Assembly: GCA_950295325.1 (NCBI GenBank)
Contig: OX485806.1
Coordinates: forward strand, 53,563,169 to 53,627,168
Length of the DNA stretch: 64,000 bases
Direction: 5' to 3'
DNA from: Polytrichum commune
Lineage: Eukaryota; Streptophyta; Polytrichopsida; Polytrichales; Polytrichaceae
Shown here: positions 10,058 through 21,020 of the stretch, in pieces
Layout of the letters: each line of letters starts with the position of its first letter
Numbering within the stretch: position 1 is the stretch's first letter
Position numbers and translations under genes: made by a program
Notes under the pieces: generated by a model
What the model was told of the DNA's origin: nothing
The model's input: only the letters and a program-made list of their open reading frames with translations
Database searches by the model: none

Positions 10058-12831
10058 TTATATGAATATTTCCTTTTTTGGCCAATTTTTGAGACCTATA
10101 ACCGTGGATCCAGGGGGTTTAAAAATTGATACATTCCTATTTTTTTCTATTACCATGCTATCACTTTCAAGAATAATGGGCATCTGCACAGGACGAGCCC
10201 TCACAGCACGTCCTGAACCTCTTGGATGTGAGAAGTTTACCATGTCAGGTCGATGAGACTCCTCTTCAGCTCCAAGAGGTAGATCTGCCTTCCGCTTCGT
10301 GGACCCGAATACCTCTTCTCCAGCCATGCGAGGAACACGGGTACAAAACTCTTTTGCTCCAAGCATGTCCAGCATGGGGTCTTCAAGCAGTAAAGGATTA
10401 CCTGTTTGCTTCGCCCTGCGCTCTGCCATCCTTAGTTTGAGCTCTTTCTTTGTAGGGCATGTTCCGCCGACGTCACCTTTCAGGAACTGGTAGTAATTGA
10501 CAACCTGTAAGAAGCCTCGAACGAAGTCGTCAACTGTAGCAACGTAGAGGTCACCACCGCTGTTTCCAGACGCTTGAAGCCACTTGTTGTGTATTGTTTC
10601 AGCTAGATTACATGAAGGCATTTCTGCTAGTTCTTCTTCTGAAAACTTCTGCAAGTACGTAGTGGAAGTAGTTAGAGATTAGTGAAGAGTTGTTTCATAT
10701 TAGAGTACTGTGAAAAGAAGGAAAATAATATGAAATGTATTGGAAAAACATACCCCGGTCATGAAGCCTCCCCATTGGCGATAACGGTAGTGCCAGAATG
10801 CAAGCTAGAGCTCTAGTTTGTTTAGGGCCTTCTTTGTCACTGCCCCGGCGGATACCCACCATGCACGTAGCCCGTGGTACATACTCTCCGCTTCGTCCAT
10901 GGTCCTCGCCGTCCTATACTGGTGGCACATCTTCTTGTGCTGCTCCCAGAGTTCTTCGGGAATGTACTTCTCGGTATACTTAACCATAGACTGGGTCCAG
11001 TGAAACTGACAGGTTCTCTCGCGGTCGTCCATGCGGTCGTCCTTCTTCCCGTTGCCATATATGACCCAAACTGCATTCCAGTTGGCCTGGGCGCTGTTGG
11101 CCATGAAACCCTTGAAGTTGGGCTTGACAACGCCATTTCTCTCCATGACAGTATTGAGATTTTTCCAGAAAACGATCTGGACATCAGAGTCCTCAGATTG
11201 CATGTCACAACTTGCAATGGTCATGACACGGCAATATGTGGAGTCATACACGTGGCATGCCATTGTGGTCCATTGTCTTACACGTTTGACATGGTCGAAC
11301 ATCATCCAGGCATTCTCCAGATCTTCGCCGGGTTGCATACGCTTCACCAAGTCTACCCCACTACCAGGCCCGACTTCCGACATCTTGAAGACAAAAACCT
11401 TGTCAAGATCAGCCCCTTGACCTGGAAATTTGTTCTCCTAAACAAAGGCCCATAAACTGATTCCATGGAGTTTGGTGATAGAGTCCATGACACCATATCT
11501 TCTGAGGAAACGGAAGCTCATGACCTTGTTGCGGATGTTCGGAGAAGCCATGTCCTTGCATCGGTCAAATAGAGGAACAAGTTCCTCTAGACTAAGCTTC
11601 TTTGGCGGCGTGTCATCGGGTTGAAGAAGATAGTTGCTAATTAGAACTTTGCTAGCCTCCAACACCACTGCACTCTTGGTAGCCTGGGGAGTCTTCTCGA
11701 TCTGTTCTTCAATTAGGCCACTGATCTCAGCCTTAGTGTCTCTGTAGTCGCCCACCTTGACTGGGTGATCGTGAGTTCCTAGGTGGATACACGCTCTTGT
11801 ATGGTTGATTTTGCCAGCCACATAATAAATCTTTGCTCCACATGTAGCAATATATGCCGGGGGTCTTTACATACCTTGCAAACAAGAGTGGATTCAGTTG
11901 GGGGTGTTTGATTCACTACAAAGGCTTGTAGGGTACAACCTTCAAACTCTGTCTCGTTGATTTGGAAAATACGAGGACGGCGGATCAGATATTCGTAGTC
12001 CTTGTTGTTGCAACGCAGGTATGCAACGCAGTCGTTTGTGATGATGGTGGTGATGGTCTTCGTCCACATATGGCCGTCGTAACGCTTGTCCATTCCCTGC
12101 ATTGACTTGGCCTGTAACCGTGCGGCCGTGTGACCAATGGGTGGCAACTCAAATATGACGGCACCATCGAACACAGCAGGAAGGTACTCTACCCTTTCGT
12201 GTTTAATCACCGAGTAGTCTATTTTTTTAAGAATATTTTTTTTCCCAGGCATTCCGGCGAGTTGTTTAAGTAATGGTAATATGCTAACAGTATCTTGCCA
12301 CAAAGGATATACTTTAGGAGTGTTCCCACTAACTATGACCTTAGGCGGGGCCTTTGTGGGACTGCATTCTTCATCAGAAGAAAGTGTTATTACAGACTGA
12401 AATGTAATGTTTTCTACAATTGGCGTATCAAGACCAGGCTCGAGCTTGACCTTCACATCACGTGGCAGAGGAGTTTGAATGGTGCAGGTAGAGGAAGAAC
12501 GAGGAGTAAGGATCTCAGTAGACACAGCCATCTGAGAATCAGTGAGGCCATACACTCGGTAATCACCTGGATGAAGACTCCAGAACAAGTTATTGTTCTC
12601 ATCTCGCTGCAAAACCCGACTAAGGGTGTGTGTAAGCTCAGATGTGACAATGTCAAAAATATCCTCGTCAACAATAATAGTGTCTTCTCTGAAGCCGAAC
12701 CGAAGACTCAAGCGTTGTGACGTCACATAAGCTAGTCCGTTCTCCTCCATCCGAAAGGTAAGTGGGACTCTAACTCCATCAGCATAAAGGACAACCATCC
12801 CCAACTCTCCGTTAGCAGGAAAATGAGCCAT
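10058..12831 (-). pseudogene. Mutator-like (MULE) DDE transposase, broken
   Basis: Minus-strand gene starting at ATG 12829-12831 (MAHFPANGELG). A longer frame to 12942 is possible. The N-terminal part carries SVITLSSDEE, resembling a SUMO-interaction motif, beside VKVKLEP, a sumoylation-type site. A CxxC...CG zinc-binding-like segment follows (about 11850-11890). The catalytic region has VYDSTY (first Asp), FMANSAQANWNAV (second position, Asn where Asp is expected), the RTCQFHW motif (the MULE CxxH block) and NLAETIHNKW (catalytic Glu). Defects are a frameshift near 11850, an in-frame TAG at 11438-11440 and another TAG at about 10805-10807. The last exon follows a 105-bp intron. Transposase identity rests on motif order; I assigned no exact subfamily. 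Confidence 0.75.
10649..10753 (-). other. GT-AG intron in the MULE transposase
   Basis: The donor GTATGT follows the codons for QWGGFMTG, and the acceptor TACTTGCAG precedes KFSEEELAEMPSCNLAE. The homologous copy B has a 93-bp intron at the same place (54647-54739). Intron conservation shows that these are decayed genes, not retrocopies. Confidence 0.8.
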
Positions 12832-13371
12832 GATGAGGGGAATGAGGCCTTGCACTAAGAAAAAAATATGAAAGAGGATTCTTAACATTGTGGGCCATCT
12901 ATATATTACAAATGGGCTGCCAACGATAACGACATGATCCACATGATGGATGAACTCTGAACGAAAGCTTCACTAATATTTTCAATATGGAAACAACCGT
13001 CCTTGAGTCTAAAAGTGATGGGTAACGTTGTCATGATATATATAAGTATAGCGTGCAAGTCATGGTAGACATTCTACTCGACAAGCAATTAAATATGATT
13101 ATTTGGCGCCGACTTAAAGCATAATTCATAACTAGGTCTAGAGATAGACTTCACGTTTCAAGACAGGAATAGAACGAATGACAAAGACCCAATTGGGCAT
13201 TAAATATAGGATTGTCGCTCGTGCGAACACTTGTATAAGATCTCGTGATACTCATATCCTTTGTTTTAGAATCATAAGTTATGGACTCTCGAGTGCCGTA
13301 AGATGTGTTCGGTTCAAGGGAGGGTTTTGGGAGTGCTGGAGTAGACATGCTCTAGAAGGGTGATACCTGAC
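12832..13371. promoter_or_regulatory. Divergent promoter region between transposase and methyltransferase-like genes
   Basis: About 540 bases separate the two start codons. A TATA-like TATATATAAG at 13037-13046 points toward the plus-strand gene, about 325 bases before its first ATG. No clear TATA was found for the transposase side. Shared control of the two genes is inferred from the layout only. Confidence 0.45.
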
Positions 13372-13701
13372 ATGCAGAACCATATCAAGAAAAGGAAAAA
13401 GAGAAGGAAGTTGTATTTCAGTAGCACTAAGGCATTGAAGACGAGTAAAATGGGGAGGAAGAATGTCCAACACAAAAGATACAAGACAAATGGAATTAAC
13501 AAAGTTTTAGATTTTGAAGACAGTGGGGAGAACGCAACATTGTCGACGGTAGATGAATATGAAGGTCCGTCAACATCCCGGGGCCGAGGATGTCCGTCTG
13601 GAGGTACATCGAAAGAATTGGAAACGCAGTCCAATCCTGCATCCAATCCCGCATCGGAGGAGCACAGTGCGGAGGACGAGCTTGATGGAACCGAAAGGTG
13701 G
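13372..13701 (+). CDS. Probable first exon of the methyltransferase-like gene, lysine-rich
   Basis: An open frame from ATG 13372 encodes a basic start (HIKKRKKRRK, a nuclear-localisation-like cluster), then a Ser/Thr/Glu-rich low-complexity stretch with YEGPSTSRGRG. The frame stays open to a stop at 13720-13722. GT donors lie at 13698 and 13702. Joining 13701 to an acceptor at 14271 (GGCCTCAG) keeps the frame into the next exon. The link is not proved, and this could instead be a separate small basic protein. Its position inside the transposon and its plus orientation fit the methyltransferase-like gene downstream. Confidence 0.5.
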
Positions 13702-14271
13702 GTTTCTAGAACCTATACTTGATTCTTGTGTTCACCTCAGATTAGGGGCCAGAGTGATTCAAAAACTTCGTGACAATGAACATTTGAGTAGGACAGACAA
13801 GATTTATGGACTGCGACGGAGGAGGTGCAGGCAAATGATATCAAGTTTGGGTTCTAGACGTTTAGGGCTTTGTTTTGGCGAGTCTAAGCACAAGTTTGAG
13901 GCTGCAGGGGGCTAAGTGAGGCTCGTCAAAATCAAGATTTTAGTGGTTCCGGTTGGAAGTGAGGCTGTCTGCAGAGGGTTTTAGTTGATGCACATAGAAT
14001 GCTGGTTTTGCTTTGTAAGGGTGTAGAGGGTTGTTTTGTACAAGTCTAAGCACAAGTTTGAGGCTGCAAGGGCTAAGTGACACTCTCCATAGAGATATGG
14101 ATCTCTTTGTTTGGGCTTGGCATGTAGAAGTTATGGCCAGTAGAATGGAAGTTAGTATTCATCTTGAATTTCATGTTGTCATTTGACTATCCCCTAATAA
14201 GCTATGGCAAGGATGGTAACCTGTAAGACAACATCTAATTTCTTAAAAATGTTTCGTGTGCATGGCCTCAG

Positions 14272-16605
14272 ATAGCAGTGGAGGCTGACGAGCTCTTCTC
14301 GGGTGTTCTCATAGACCTTGGGGAAATTGTTGAGTACAATCTCGATGGCGAAGATCCTATTTTGACTATCTTCGATTACGTGGAGGCCATGAGGTGTCAG
14401 CTCTGGGAGATTGCCTTCTTCATTGAGTTGGGTGGAGATAACGGCGCTCACAAGAACAACCCCCCGGACAAGCAACATTTTTTTGTTCAAGTTGTCCGCA
14501 GAGTCCTTTACAGGTACTTTTGATACGTTCTCCTACCCATGAAGGCCATCTCTAAGGTACCCGCTTTCTTCCCTAACTACCTGGACTTCGAAAGTCCTGA
14601 TTCCATGTTCACTCCTGCAATTATAAAAATATGGGATCCAATTCACTTTCAATAGTGCGGGTGGTACTTGGATTGTCCGTTCAAGAAGCCTCTTCCCTTT
14701 GACATCACGCTCAAGGACTCCATCTAACCTCTCCTACCTTCTCCCGCTGCATCAGTTCCAAGCTCAGAGTCTCCCACACCCCCCAAGGGTGGCTCCTCCA
14801 GAAGCAAGACCGCTACTAAAGGGAGTAGGCCTCGGGGATCCAAGCGGAAGGCTGCTGAGTTGGTTGAGGAGCCAATGGACAAAGATATTTGTGTAACAGG
14901 TGGTGATTTCGGTGTTCCACCTGCTGAACTTGCAGACCCTATCAGCTCCCATCTTCCACGTGCACCTGGTCCTAAGCGTATTCATCTGGGAGTTGCTGGT
15001 CAAGCCAAACCCATCACATTCGTCCCACCTGCGTTTAAGTCAATGTCGTCATCCCAGGCATGCACCTCCTCCTCTGCTTCTCCTCGGGTTCTCATACTCA
15101 ATGACTCATTCCACATGATGTTGGATTATAAGGCGAAGCACAACAAATTCCCTTCAACTTACGATGACATGGTTGCTTTTCTAAGTGAGGTACATATCCA
15201 GCTTAATTCCCATTCAATTCAGCTAGCATGCCCTTATTCACCAATTCATTCTCTACTAAACGCTCTGGTTTTTTTGAAACAAAGGTTGGAGCATCCAGGG
15301 AATTCTTCTTCTCAAGCAAGGTGTTGCAGAAGGCTGCAGTGGACCTCATTATTGCAGAGTATCCCGATGGTTTGCCTGTCCCAGGAATTTCCAAATTTCC
15401 AGGGCAAGTTCCAAATTGGAATAAGCAGGTTGACAACTTTATCAAGTTCACAATTGGCTTTTGTCAAGGGTATCTTCACGACGACGGGGCTCTCCTCCTA
15501 TTCTATCCTGACAGCGTGCAAATAAAAAAGGAGGTTTTGAGCTTTCTCTACAACAACAATCTGGAGGTCAAGGAAGAATGGACCATCGTGAATCCTCTCC
15601 ACCTCACTCACCCTATGCATAACTCCAAGCGGGTCAGTAATTCTAGTCATTTTGTGCTCTTTAAGTTCTCACTCCTTCATGACTTGAATCACATTGCTAA
15701 CAATTCGGGGCCTATTATTGATGTCCAGACTCTGAAATTCAAAGCCATTGTGTTGGTTCGGTCTTTCTCCACACCTTTGGTTAGGCAACCGAAGGAGTTC
15801 GTCATTTCGTCTAGTGACAAATTTGAAGATGTTGACCTTGCAAATGATGACGTCCTTTTCAACATTGTCACTGCTGATACTGCACTCAAGCGCAATGACG
15901 GTGACAAGTTTTGGAGGGGCCCTAAGGAGAAGGCAGTGTCCCTGCTCCAGCTTCTAATCAGTGGCCTTAGCCCTCCCGGGGGCATTATATGTGACCTCAC
16001 TGCTGGAACTGGTATAAGCAATTTGTTCAACATTCCCATCTCTCTAGACTTAGGCAATTCAATCACATGCGACTAATTCATTTGTTTCGGTCTTTGTAGG
16101 TGCCTCGGTTCTTGCAGCACAATCTTCTAACAGGGCAATTGTGGCACTTGAGGGAGACAAGGAATTGTACGAAGAACTCCTGCATCCACTTCAGGTCGCA
16201 GCGTCGGAGTGTCGCGGGGTCGATCCAACCCACTTTGTAGACCTTGACGACGACGACGATACCCTCTCTCAACAGGGTGCAGTTAGTCTATGTGAGTAAG
16301 TCTTTTGTCATTTTAAACTTCTTTTTTGAATATGTTGCATTTAATTCGAATGATTCTAACAATCTTAATTTGTCCTTTGTTGTTGCAGTTTGATGGTTGA
16401 AGGCCGTCGCTCCGTAGACTACGGCTCACCTCGTAGTTCTAACATGCGACTTCCCTGTTATGCAGAGGATATGGCAGTAGCTTATGCCAAAAACTCTTCT
16501 CCTAGTTGTAGTGCCTCTTCTAGTCCATGTCATAGATACGATCCAAGAGTACTCAGATTCATAGATCAAAGTGCTTCGGAGAGTGAGAATGAGTTTATTC
16601 CTTGA
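14272..16605 (+). pseudogene. DNA (N4-cytosine/N6-adenine) methyltransferase-like gene carried by the transposon, broken
   Basis: Four exons follow from frame and splice sites: 14272-15189, 15285-16011, 16100-16295 and 16389-16605, with GT-AG introns of 95, 88 and 93 bp. Exon 1 has a Pro/Ser-rich linker with basic RPRGSKRKAA. The next region reads AVDLIIAEYPDG, at the place of the catalytic S/D-PP-Y motif, then GYLHDDGALLLFYPDS, like the following strand. The SAM-binding motif I, ICDLTAGTGASVLAAQ, is split by an intron and followed by AIVALEGDKELYEELL. The order catalytic motif before motif I is that of beta-class amino-methyltransferases (N6_N4_Mtase family). In-frame stops lie at 14521, 14653 and 14725. 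The catalytic motif lacks the Pro-Pro pair, so activity is doubtful even apart from the stops. Confidence 0.65.
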
Positions 16606-17928
16606 ACTCCATTTTGTATTGGATTGTATTATTTATGTCTTTTTGATTTCCGACGCAAGTCTCATACTTGCTCTTCTTTATTTCATACTCATAATGTCAA
16701 CCCGCATTGCATTCTTCATTTATTACTGTTAATTTTTTTAGTTTGTGGATTAGCCTTTAAGTATAGTTCAAGTGTCCCTAAACAATATGGCTCTCACAAT
16801 CTTAACCGCTAGTCACAAAACAATGTAGCATCCACCCATTCCAATAAAAAGTTGGTGCCTCACACACCTCCTCCTTGTTTCATTAAATCATAAGTATTCA
16901 ATAATACTTAAGTTGCACACCACACAATACACTCCAATTCATACTACCCACTTGTATTCTTCATTTATGTTCACCCTCTATAATGTTCACCCTCTATAAA
17001 TGTTAACCCTCGGGAGTGGATCAAAGTTAACATTCATAAATGTGTTAACAGCTAACAATCATAAAATTATTTTTTTGAGCAATATACAAATCTTAACATG
17101 TTCTAAATATAAGCAAATGTGAACAGTACCTGTGAGAGAATACAATTCACAAAATTGCAAACCCAATCCAAACTTTATTCAATATCAAGTTTACAAATCA
17201 TGGGTGAAGTATGAATCAATGGTTCTTTGGTGAGATTCATGGGCATGCACAACTTCCAAATATTTCTCAATCTGCACCAACAAACCCACGTACTTGGACA
17301 TCCACATGAACGTGTTTCCACGTACCTTCTAATGGAACTTTTCATATGCCTCCATTCTTGAACATCCATCACTAGAACTATTAGTAGCCAAACTTAGTCT
17401 TTCCAAAAGACTGTTTATGGTTGTATTTCATTCGTTAACATTTATAGAGTCAAATTTACAAAGAAGGGAGTAGCATTTTGTTAACAAGTCACACGTTTAA
17501 CATTTATAGTGTGCAATATGTGGGGAGTAGAATAAAATTAACATTTAGAAAGGGTTAACATTAATAGAGGGTGGACTGTATGTGGAGAATTTTTTTTCAC
17601 AAACATCCTTTGTGTTTCCTTCAAATAGTAAATTTTATTTAATTTACAGTAATATGTACTATAGTACACAAGTTTGCTAATTGTATTTGTGACGTCATAG
17701 TGATGTAAGCCCTAATTTTTATTTTATTAAAATATTTCTATGTTTCAAAAATCTATAAACGTTATGAATGGGGAAATGTTGGCTTATTTCCATGGTAATA
17801 GAGTCCCTAACTCTTAAAAGTTTCTAAAAATAGTTCGATTTTTTCCCTCAATCCCGCGGTTATAGGTGCATTTTCCCTCTCAATTCATGTCTCAAATTGA
17901 GTTCTCCGCTCGCATACTAACTTTCCCC
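16606..17928. other. Right non-coding arm of the 8-kb transposon
   Basis: AT-rich sequence after the methyltransferase-like gene. No gene is seen. It contains a small nested inverted-repeat element (16968-17578). The last 25 bases, CTCCGCTCGCATACTAACTT and the closing TCCCC, form the right terminus. Confidence 0.6.
16968..17578. mobile_element. Small pogo/mariner-like inverted-repeat element (MITE-like)
   Basis: Inward from the left the sequence reads TGTTCACCCTCTATAATG, and the same motif restarts as CACCCTCTATAAATGTTAAC. Inward from the right it reads CAGTCCACCCTCTATTAATG. Both ends abut TA (16966-16967 and 17579-17580), as expected for Tc1/mariner/pogo elements. Further 'ttaacatttatag' copies occur in the right half (about 17440, 17500 and 17550). 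No transposase is seen. The left tip is degenerate, so the exact boundary is uncertain. Confidence 0.5.
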
Positions 17929-17936
17929 ATTGTTAC

Positions 17937-18373
17937 CGGTCCGGCAATTGGACTAGGAGGACCATTTAATAGATTGGACTAGAGTAACGGTTACGCCACG
18001 ATTAACCAACGGTCCGGAAGTGGCGGTTACAACGGACTTGTGGCGGTTGGGGGAAAACCGTTGGTAAAACGGTTGGCAACCGTTTTCCGTTAAAACGAAC
18101 GGTAACAGGGGAAGGAAGAAGGAGGAAGGATATTTAAGGGTCCCTTCCTTCTCCTCCCCACTTTTTCGCAAGAAGAAAATTTGTTGAGAGAACGAGTGGT
18201 GAGGTGGTGTTTTTTTTCTCTCGAGCCGCCAGCAGTTGGATTGCTGGGACTCCGTAATTTCCAGTTACCGGCAGTTGGCTTACCGGGACTCCATAGCAAT
18301 TAAGCGGAAGAGAGGGAATCCGGAGGGGAGAGAATTTCCGTAGCTGTGACAGGGGGTGAGAGAAGATAGGAAA
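17937..18373 (+). promoter_or_regulatory. Promoter-like leader of plant-transposon-protein-like copy A, with clustered AACGG motifs
   Basis: About eight AACGG/CCGTT cores lie between 17985 and 18110 and form overlapping hairpins. Such cores resemble MYB-binding (mitosis-specific activator-type) sites. A TATA-like TATTTAAG lies at 18131-18138, about 240 bases before the first good ATG at 18374. Pyrimidine-rich sequence follows. The regulatory role is inferred. Confidence 0.45.
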
Positions 18374-19962
18374 ATGCCGGAAGCACGGGAAGAAGATCGG
18401 AGGGAACCCATCCCGATTCCGCTCAAAGCCCTCATCCCTACAATTCCGAGGGAGGACGGGGAGCTGCAGCAGCTAGCGGAGGATTTCCGGGTTATGGGTT
18501 GCGCGGGGTTGCTCGCCAAACCCTGGAACCTCCGAGCGGAAGATACCCTCCGGGAGTTCAAGTTCGAGAGAGGGAATCAGTGGCTGGGAACTAAAAGGAG
18601 GGATCCGGATAGTTGGACTCCGGATGTCTGGAATAAGGTTTATGGGTTTCCGAGAGGAATTGCAGAGGGGTGGGCCGGCCGCCGCGATGGCCTGTTCGCC
18701 GGAAAGTTTAGAGGGGACGCGGACCCGAAGGACGGCTTCCACCGCGGGAACTGCCGCAACCTTAGGTATTAGAGTTCCTCCTGCCCATCCTTAACCCGGA
18801 CAAGCCTAAGCGGATCAGCCTTACCATGGCTAACACCTTGTTTGGTGCTATGTCCGGAGTCCGGCCCGTGAATTGGGGGTTGATAATTCACGAAGTAGTA
18901 GGGCGGGGGCCTCCCCAATGTAGGCCGGAAACCCTCCTTCCTCTCCCCTTTCATTCTGCACCTCTATCAGCACTTTGACTGCATCACGGCCGAGGAGGAG
19001 GACCTGCTGACGATAGCGGCGGAGGAGGTCACCTACAAGCTCCATCCGGAAGTTGGGGACCTCGAGACGGAAACTTCTAGCGACCCCATCATTCCGGAAG
19101 CGCCTCCCTCTTCACCCGGAAGCCCGCCGCCGACCCTCCAGAGACCAATCTCTCCTCCCCTCATTATCATCCGGAAGCCGGACCCTGTCGGGAGACCACT
19201 TGGCGGAATGTGGATCTCTCCGCTTGGGACTTTCCGGAAAATCCCTTCAAGCGGGTCCAGGAGGGGCTGGAGGATCTACAGAACCAGTACTTCCGGCTAG
19301 GACACATCGTCCGGGGAACAAATCAGGCCATGGACGACTGCGGACCTGGAAATATTCTCCGGGAGTTGGCGAAGAGGGCGGACAGGAAGGAGCTTGAGCA
19401 AGCCAAGACGGAGAACGCTCACCTCACCGCGCAGGTAGCGGCCATGACTCAGGAGTTGAATAAGAAGAGTGAGGAGATCCGGAAGTACCACGCAGAGCAG
19501 GCAGTGGTCTTCGGCCGAATCCGGGAGCTGGTGGAGCATCCGGCAGAGATCGTCAACAAGGCGCATCTCTACGACCGGATGATGGAGTTCGGAGAACCAA
19601 CTTTCGCTAGGCAGACCCTTCCCATCCTCGTGAAATACTCATGGACGATGAAGGATCTCATGGCGGAGATCTAGAAGGTGGTTCCGCCAAGCGGAACACC
19701 CCGGCGGGTACTCTATCCGGGCCCTCCTGGGTCACCAACCGGAACCCTCTACGAGGTAGTTGGTGAAGTCGCCCTAGTCCAGAATCCACCAACGGCTGCA
19801 GGACCCAGCCAGCAGGGAGGCGACTCTCGGCCTGCCAGTTCCGGAAGAGCTCCGGAAAGGATCCGCTATCCCCAGGTGAGGCGGAAGAGCATCGGGTCTG
19901 TTAGATCCGGACGAGGCCAGTCCCATGTTCCTGAAGGAGGAGGGAAGGACTGGAACGGTTAG
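18374..19962 (+). pseudogene. Plant-transposon-protein-like gene, copy A, broken
   Basis: Starts MPEAREEDRREP. A block around VYGFPRGIAEGWAGRRDG, GKFRGDADPKDGFH and RISLTMANTLFGA resembles the conserved core of the 'putative plant transposon protein' (Transposase_32-like) family; the assignment is from memory. A Pro/Ser-rich linker follows, then a coiled-coil-like stretch (about 19370-19530: KRADRKELEQAKTENAHL) and a Ser/Gly/Pro/Arg-rich tail. A deletion of about 10 bases at 18768 relative to copy B shifts the frame, another change lies near 18905, and a TAG occurs at 19672. Copy B (60123-62679) is clearly homologous. The molecular role of this family is not established. Confidence 0.6.
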
Positions 19963-20640
19963 GATTCCTGGTCGGAGGCCATCTCCGGAGTGTAGTGGGA
20001 AGGGGACCTTATTGTTCCGGATGTCTGGGTAACGTCTCGGTGAGATAGCCGTAGGGAGGACTGGGTTAAGATCCGGGAGGGATCCGGACTTGTGCCAATC
20101 TGATCTTCTGAAGAGGTCTCACTGCTTTTGGATGGGACAATCCGGAAAATGGTATGGATCACCCACTTATCCCGTTGAGTTAGATCTCCGGGTGGAATCC
20201 GGCATACTCCGGTCGTTGTAGCCCTAAGATATAATCCGGGTTCCCTGTGTGACCTACCAGGACGGATTGGCTAATCCGGATTGGTTGTGAGGGAATACCC
20301 GGATCCCAATCTTGTAAGGGACGTCTTCACCGGAAGAAACCAACTATTCTAGAGGGGTAAATCAAGACCATAGGGGTGAGTAAGTTTTATAATTAGGACC
20401 TAAAGATACAATCCGAAAAGGCAAACCCCGGAGGAAGAAGAGTTTCCAAAAGACCGGAAGACCGGAAACTGGAGTTTCCGGAAATTCGGCTAAGGAGTGG
20501 AAGATAAGCGGGTACGGAGAGTTCTCGACCTCCTACACTTCACAGAATCCCTGGACGATACTAGGGTCATCTGGACAAAACCGGATTAGGCACTTAAAAA
20601 CGCCAATCTGGATAATTTAGTGTTTGTGTGAACTCACATG
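19963..20640 (+). other. 3' non-coding region of copy A, rich in CCGGA
   Basis: No open frame of note. From about 20080 it is homologous to 63140-63712 behind copy B, and the homology stops at almost the same base ('...gtgaactcaca' here, '...gtgttcccaca' there). This marks the 3' end of the mobile unit. TCCGGA/ATCCGG motifs occur every few tens of bases in both copies. Confidence 0.6.
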
Positions 20641-21020
20641 TTTTTTAATATTACTAGATCAAAATAGGATGAAGTCTTTTAAATACGAAGAATCAATGGT
20701 GGTTAACAAAATCCAATGCAAAGGTGGACGTGGCAAGGCAAAATACCATGGAAGTGTTCAAGTCCACCGTGTAAAACAACCTTATTTAAGGGGCGTTGAA
20801 GTTCAACGGACTTTGCATACCGAGGCAAGGGACTTTGCCATTGGCGGATGTTGATGCAAAATGGATGGCCATTACATACAAGAGCATGAAGCTCAATGGT
20901 TGTTAAAACTTGTCCGACTTGTTCAAAAATAACTATTCCAAAAGTGAGTCGAATAAAATGTAAGGTAAGGTAGGCACCCCTTTGTTTCCAAGCCAAAGGG
21001 TTGAATTGTGCTTGCCCTTA
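20641..21020 (+). pseudogene. Chromovirus RNase H fragment, plus orientation
   Basis: The stretch 20790-20935 matches the RNase H segment of the chromovirus ('tttgccattggcggatg', 'gatggccatt', 'gaagctcaatggttgt'). Stops occur in every frame. The first 150 bases after the plant-transposon-protein-like unit show nothing recognisable. Confidence 0.55.

Larger units (their letters stand above)
9924..17928. mobile_element. 8.0-kb Mutator-like transposon (copy A) with transposase and DNA methyltransferase-like genes
   Basis: The element is flanked by the 8-bp direct repeat ATTGTTAC (9916-9923 and 17929-17936). The left end reads inward TGGAGCGTGACTTGTATGCG and the right end reads inward GGGGAAAGTTAGTATGCGAG. 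They share the core TATGCGAGCG at nearly the same distance from the tip. Subterminal AGCGGA motifs follow at the left. Inside are a minus-strand transposase pseudogene and a divergent plus-strand methyltransferase-like pseudogene. The left-end layout recurs in copy B (48907) and the right end in copy C (776). The 8-bp duplication is slightly short for Mutator elements (usually 9), so the exact superfamily should be confirmed. Confidence 0.8.

Noticed and set aside
10874..11455. Plus-strand open frame of 193 codons opposite the transposase
   Set aside because: Antisense shadow of the transposase, which is supported by motifs, the intron and copy B.
14513..14655. Extra intron that would remove two in-frame stops of the methyltransferase-like gene
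   Set aside because: Possible GT and AG exist, but joining them changes the frame away from the following coding sequence, and the removed stretch looks coding.
9924..17928. hAT origin for the 8-kb element because of its 8-bp duplication
   Set aside because: The transposase has the Mutator-type CxxH and N-x-x-E-x-x-H arrangement and no BED finger or hAT dimer motif; ends are not hAT-like.
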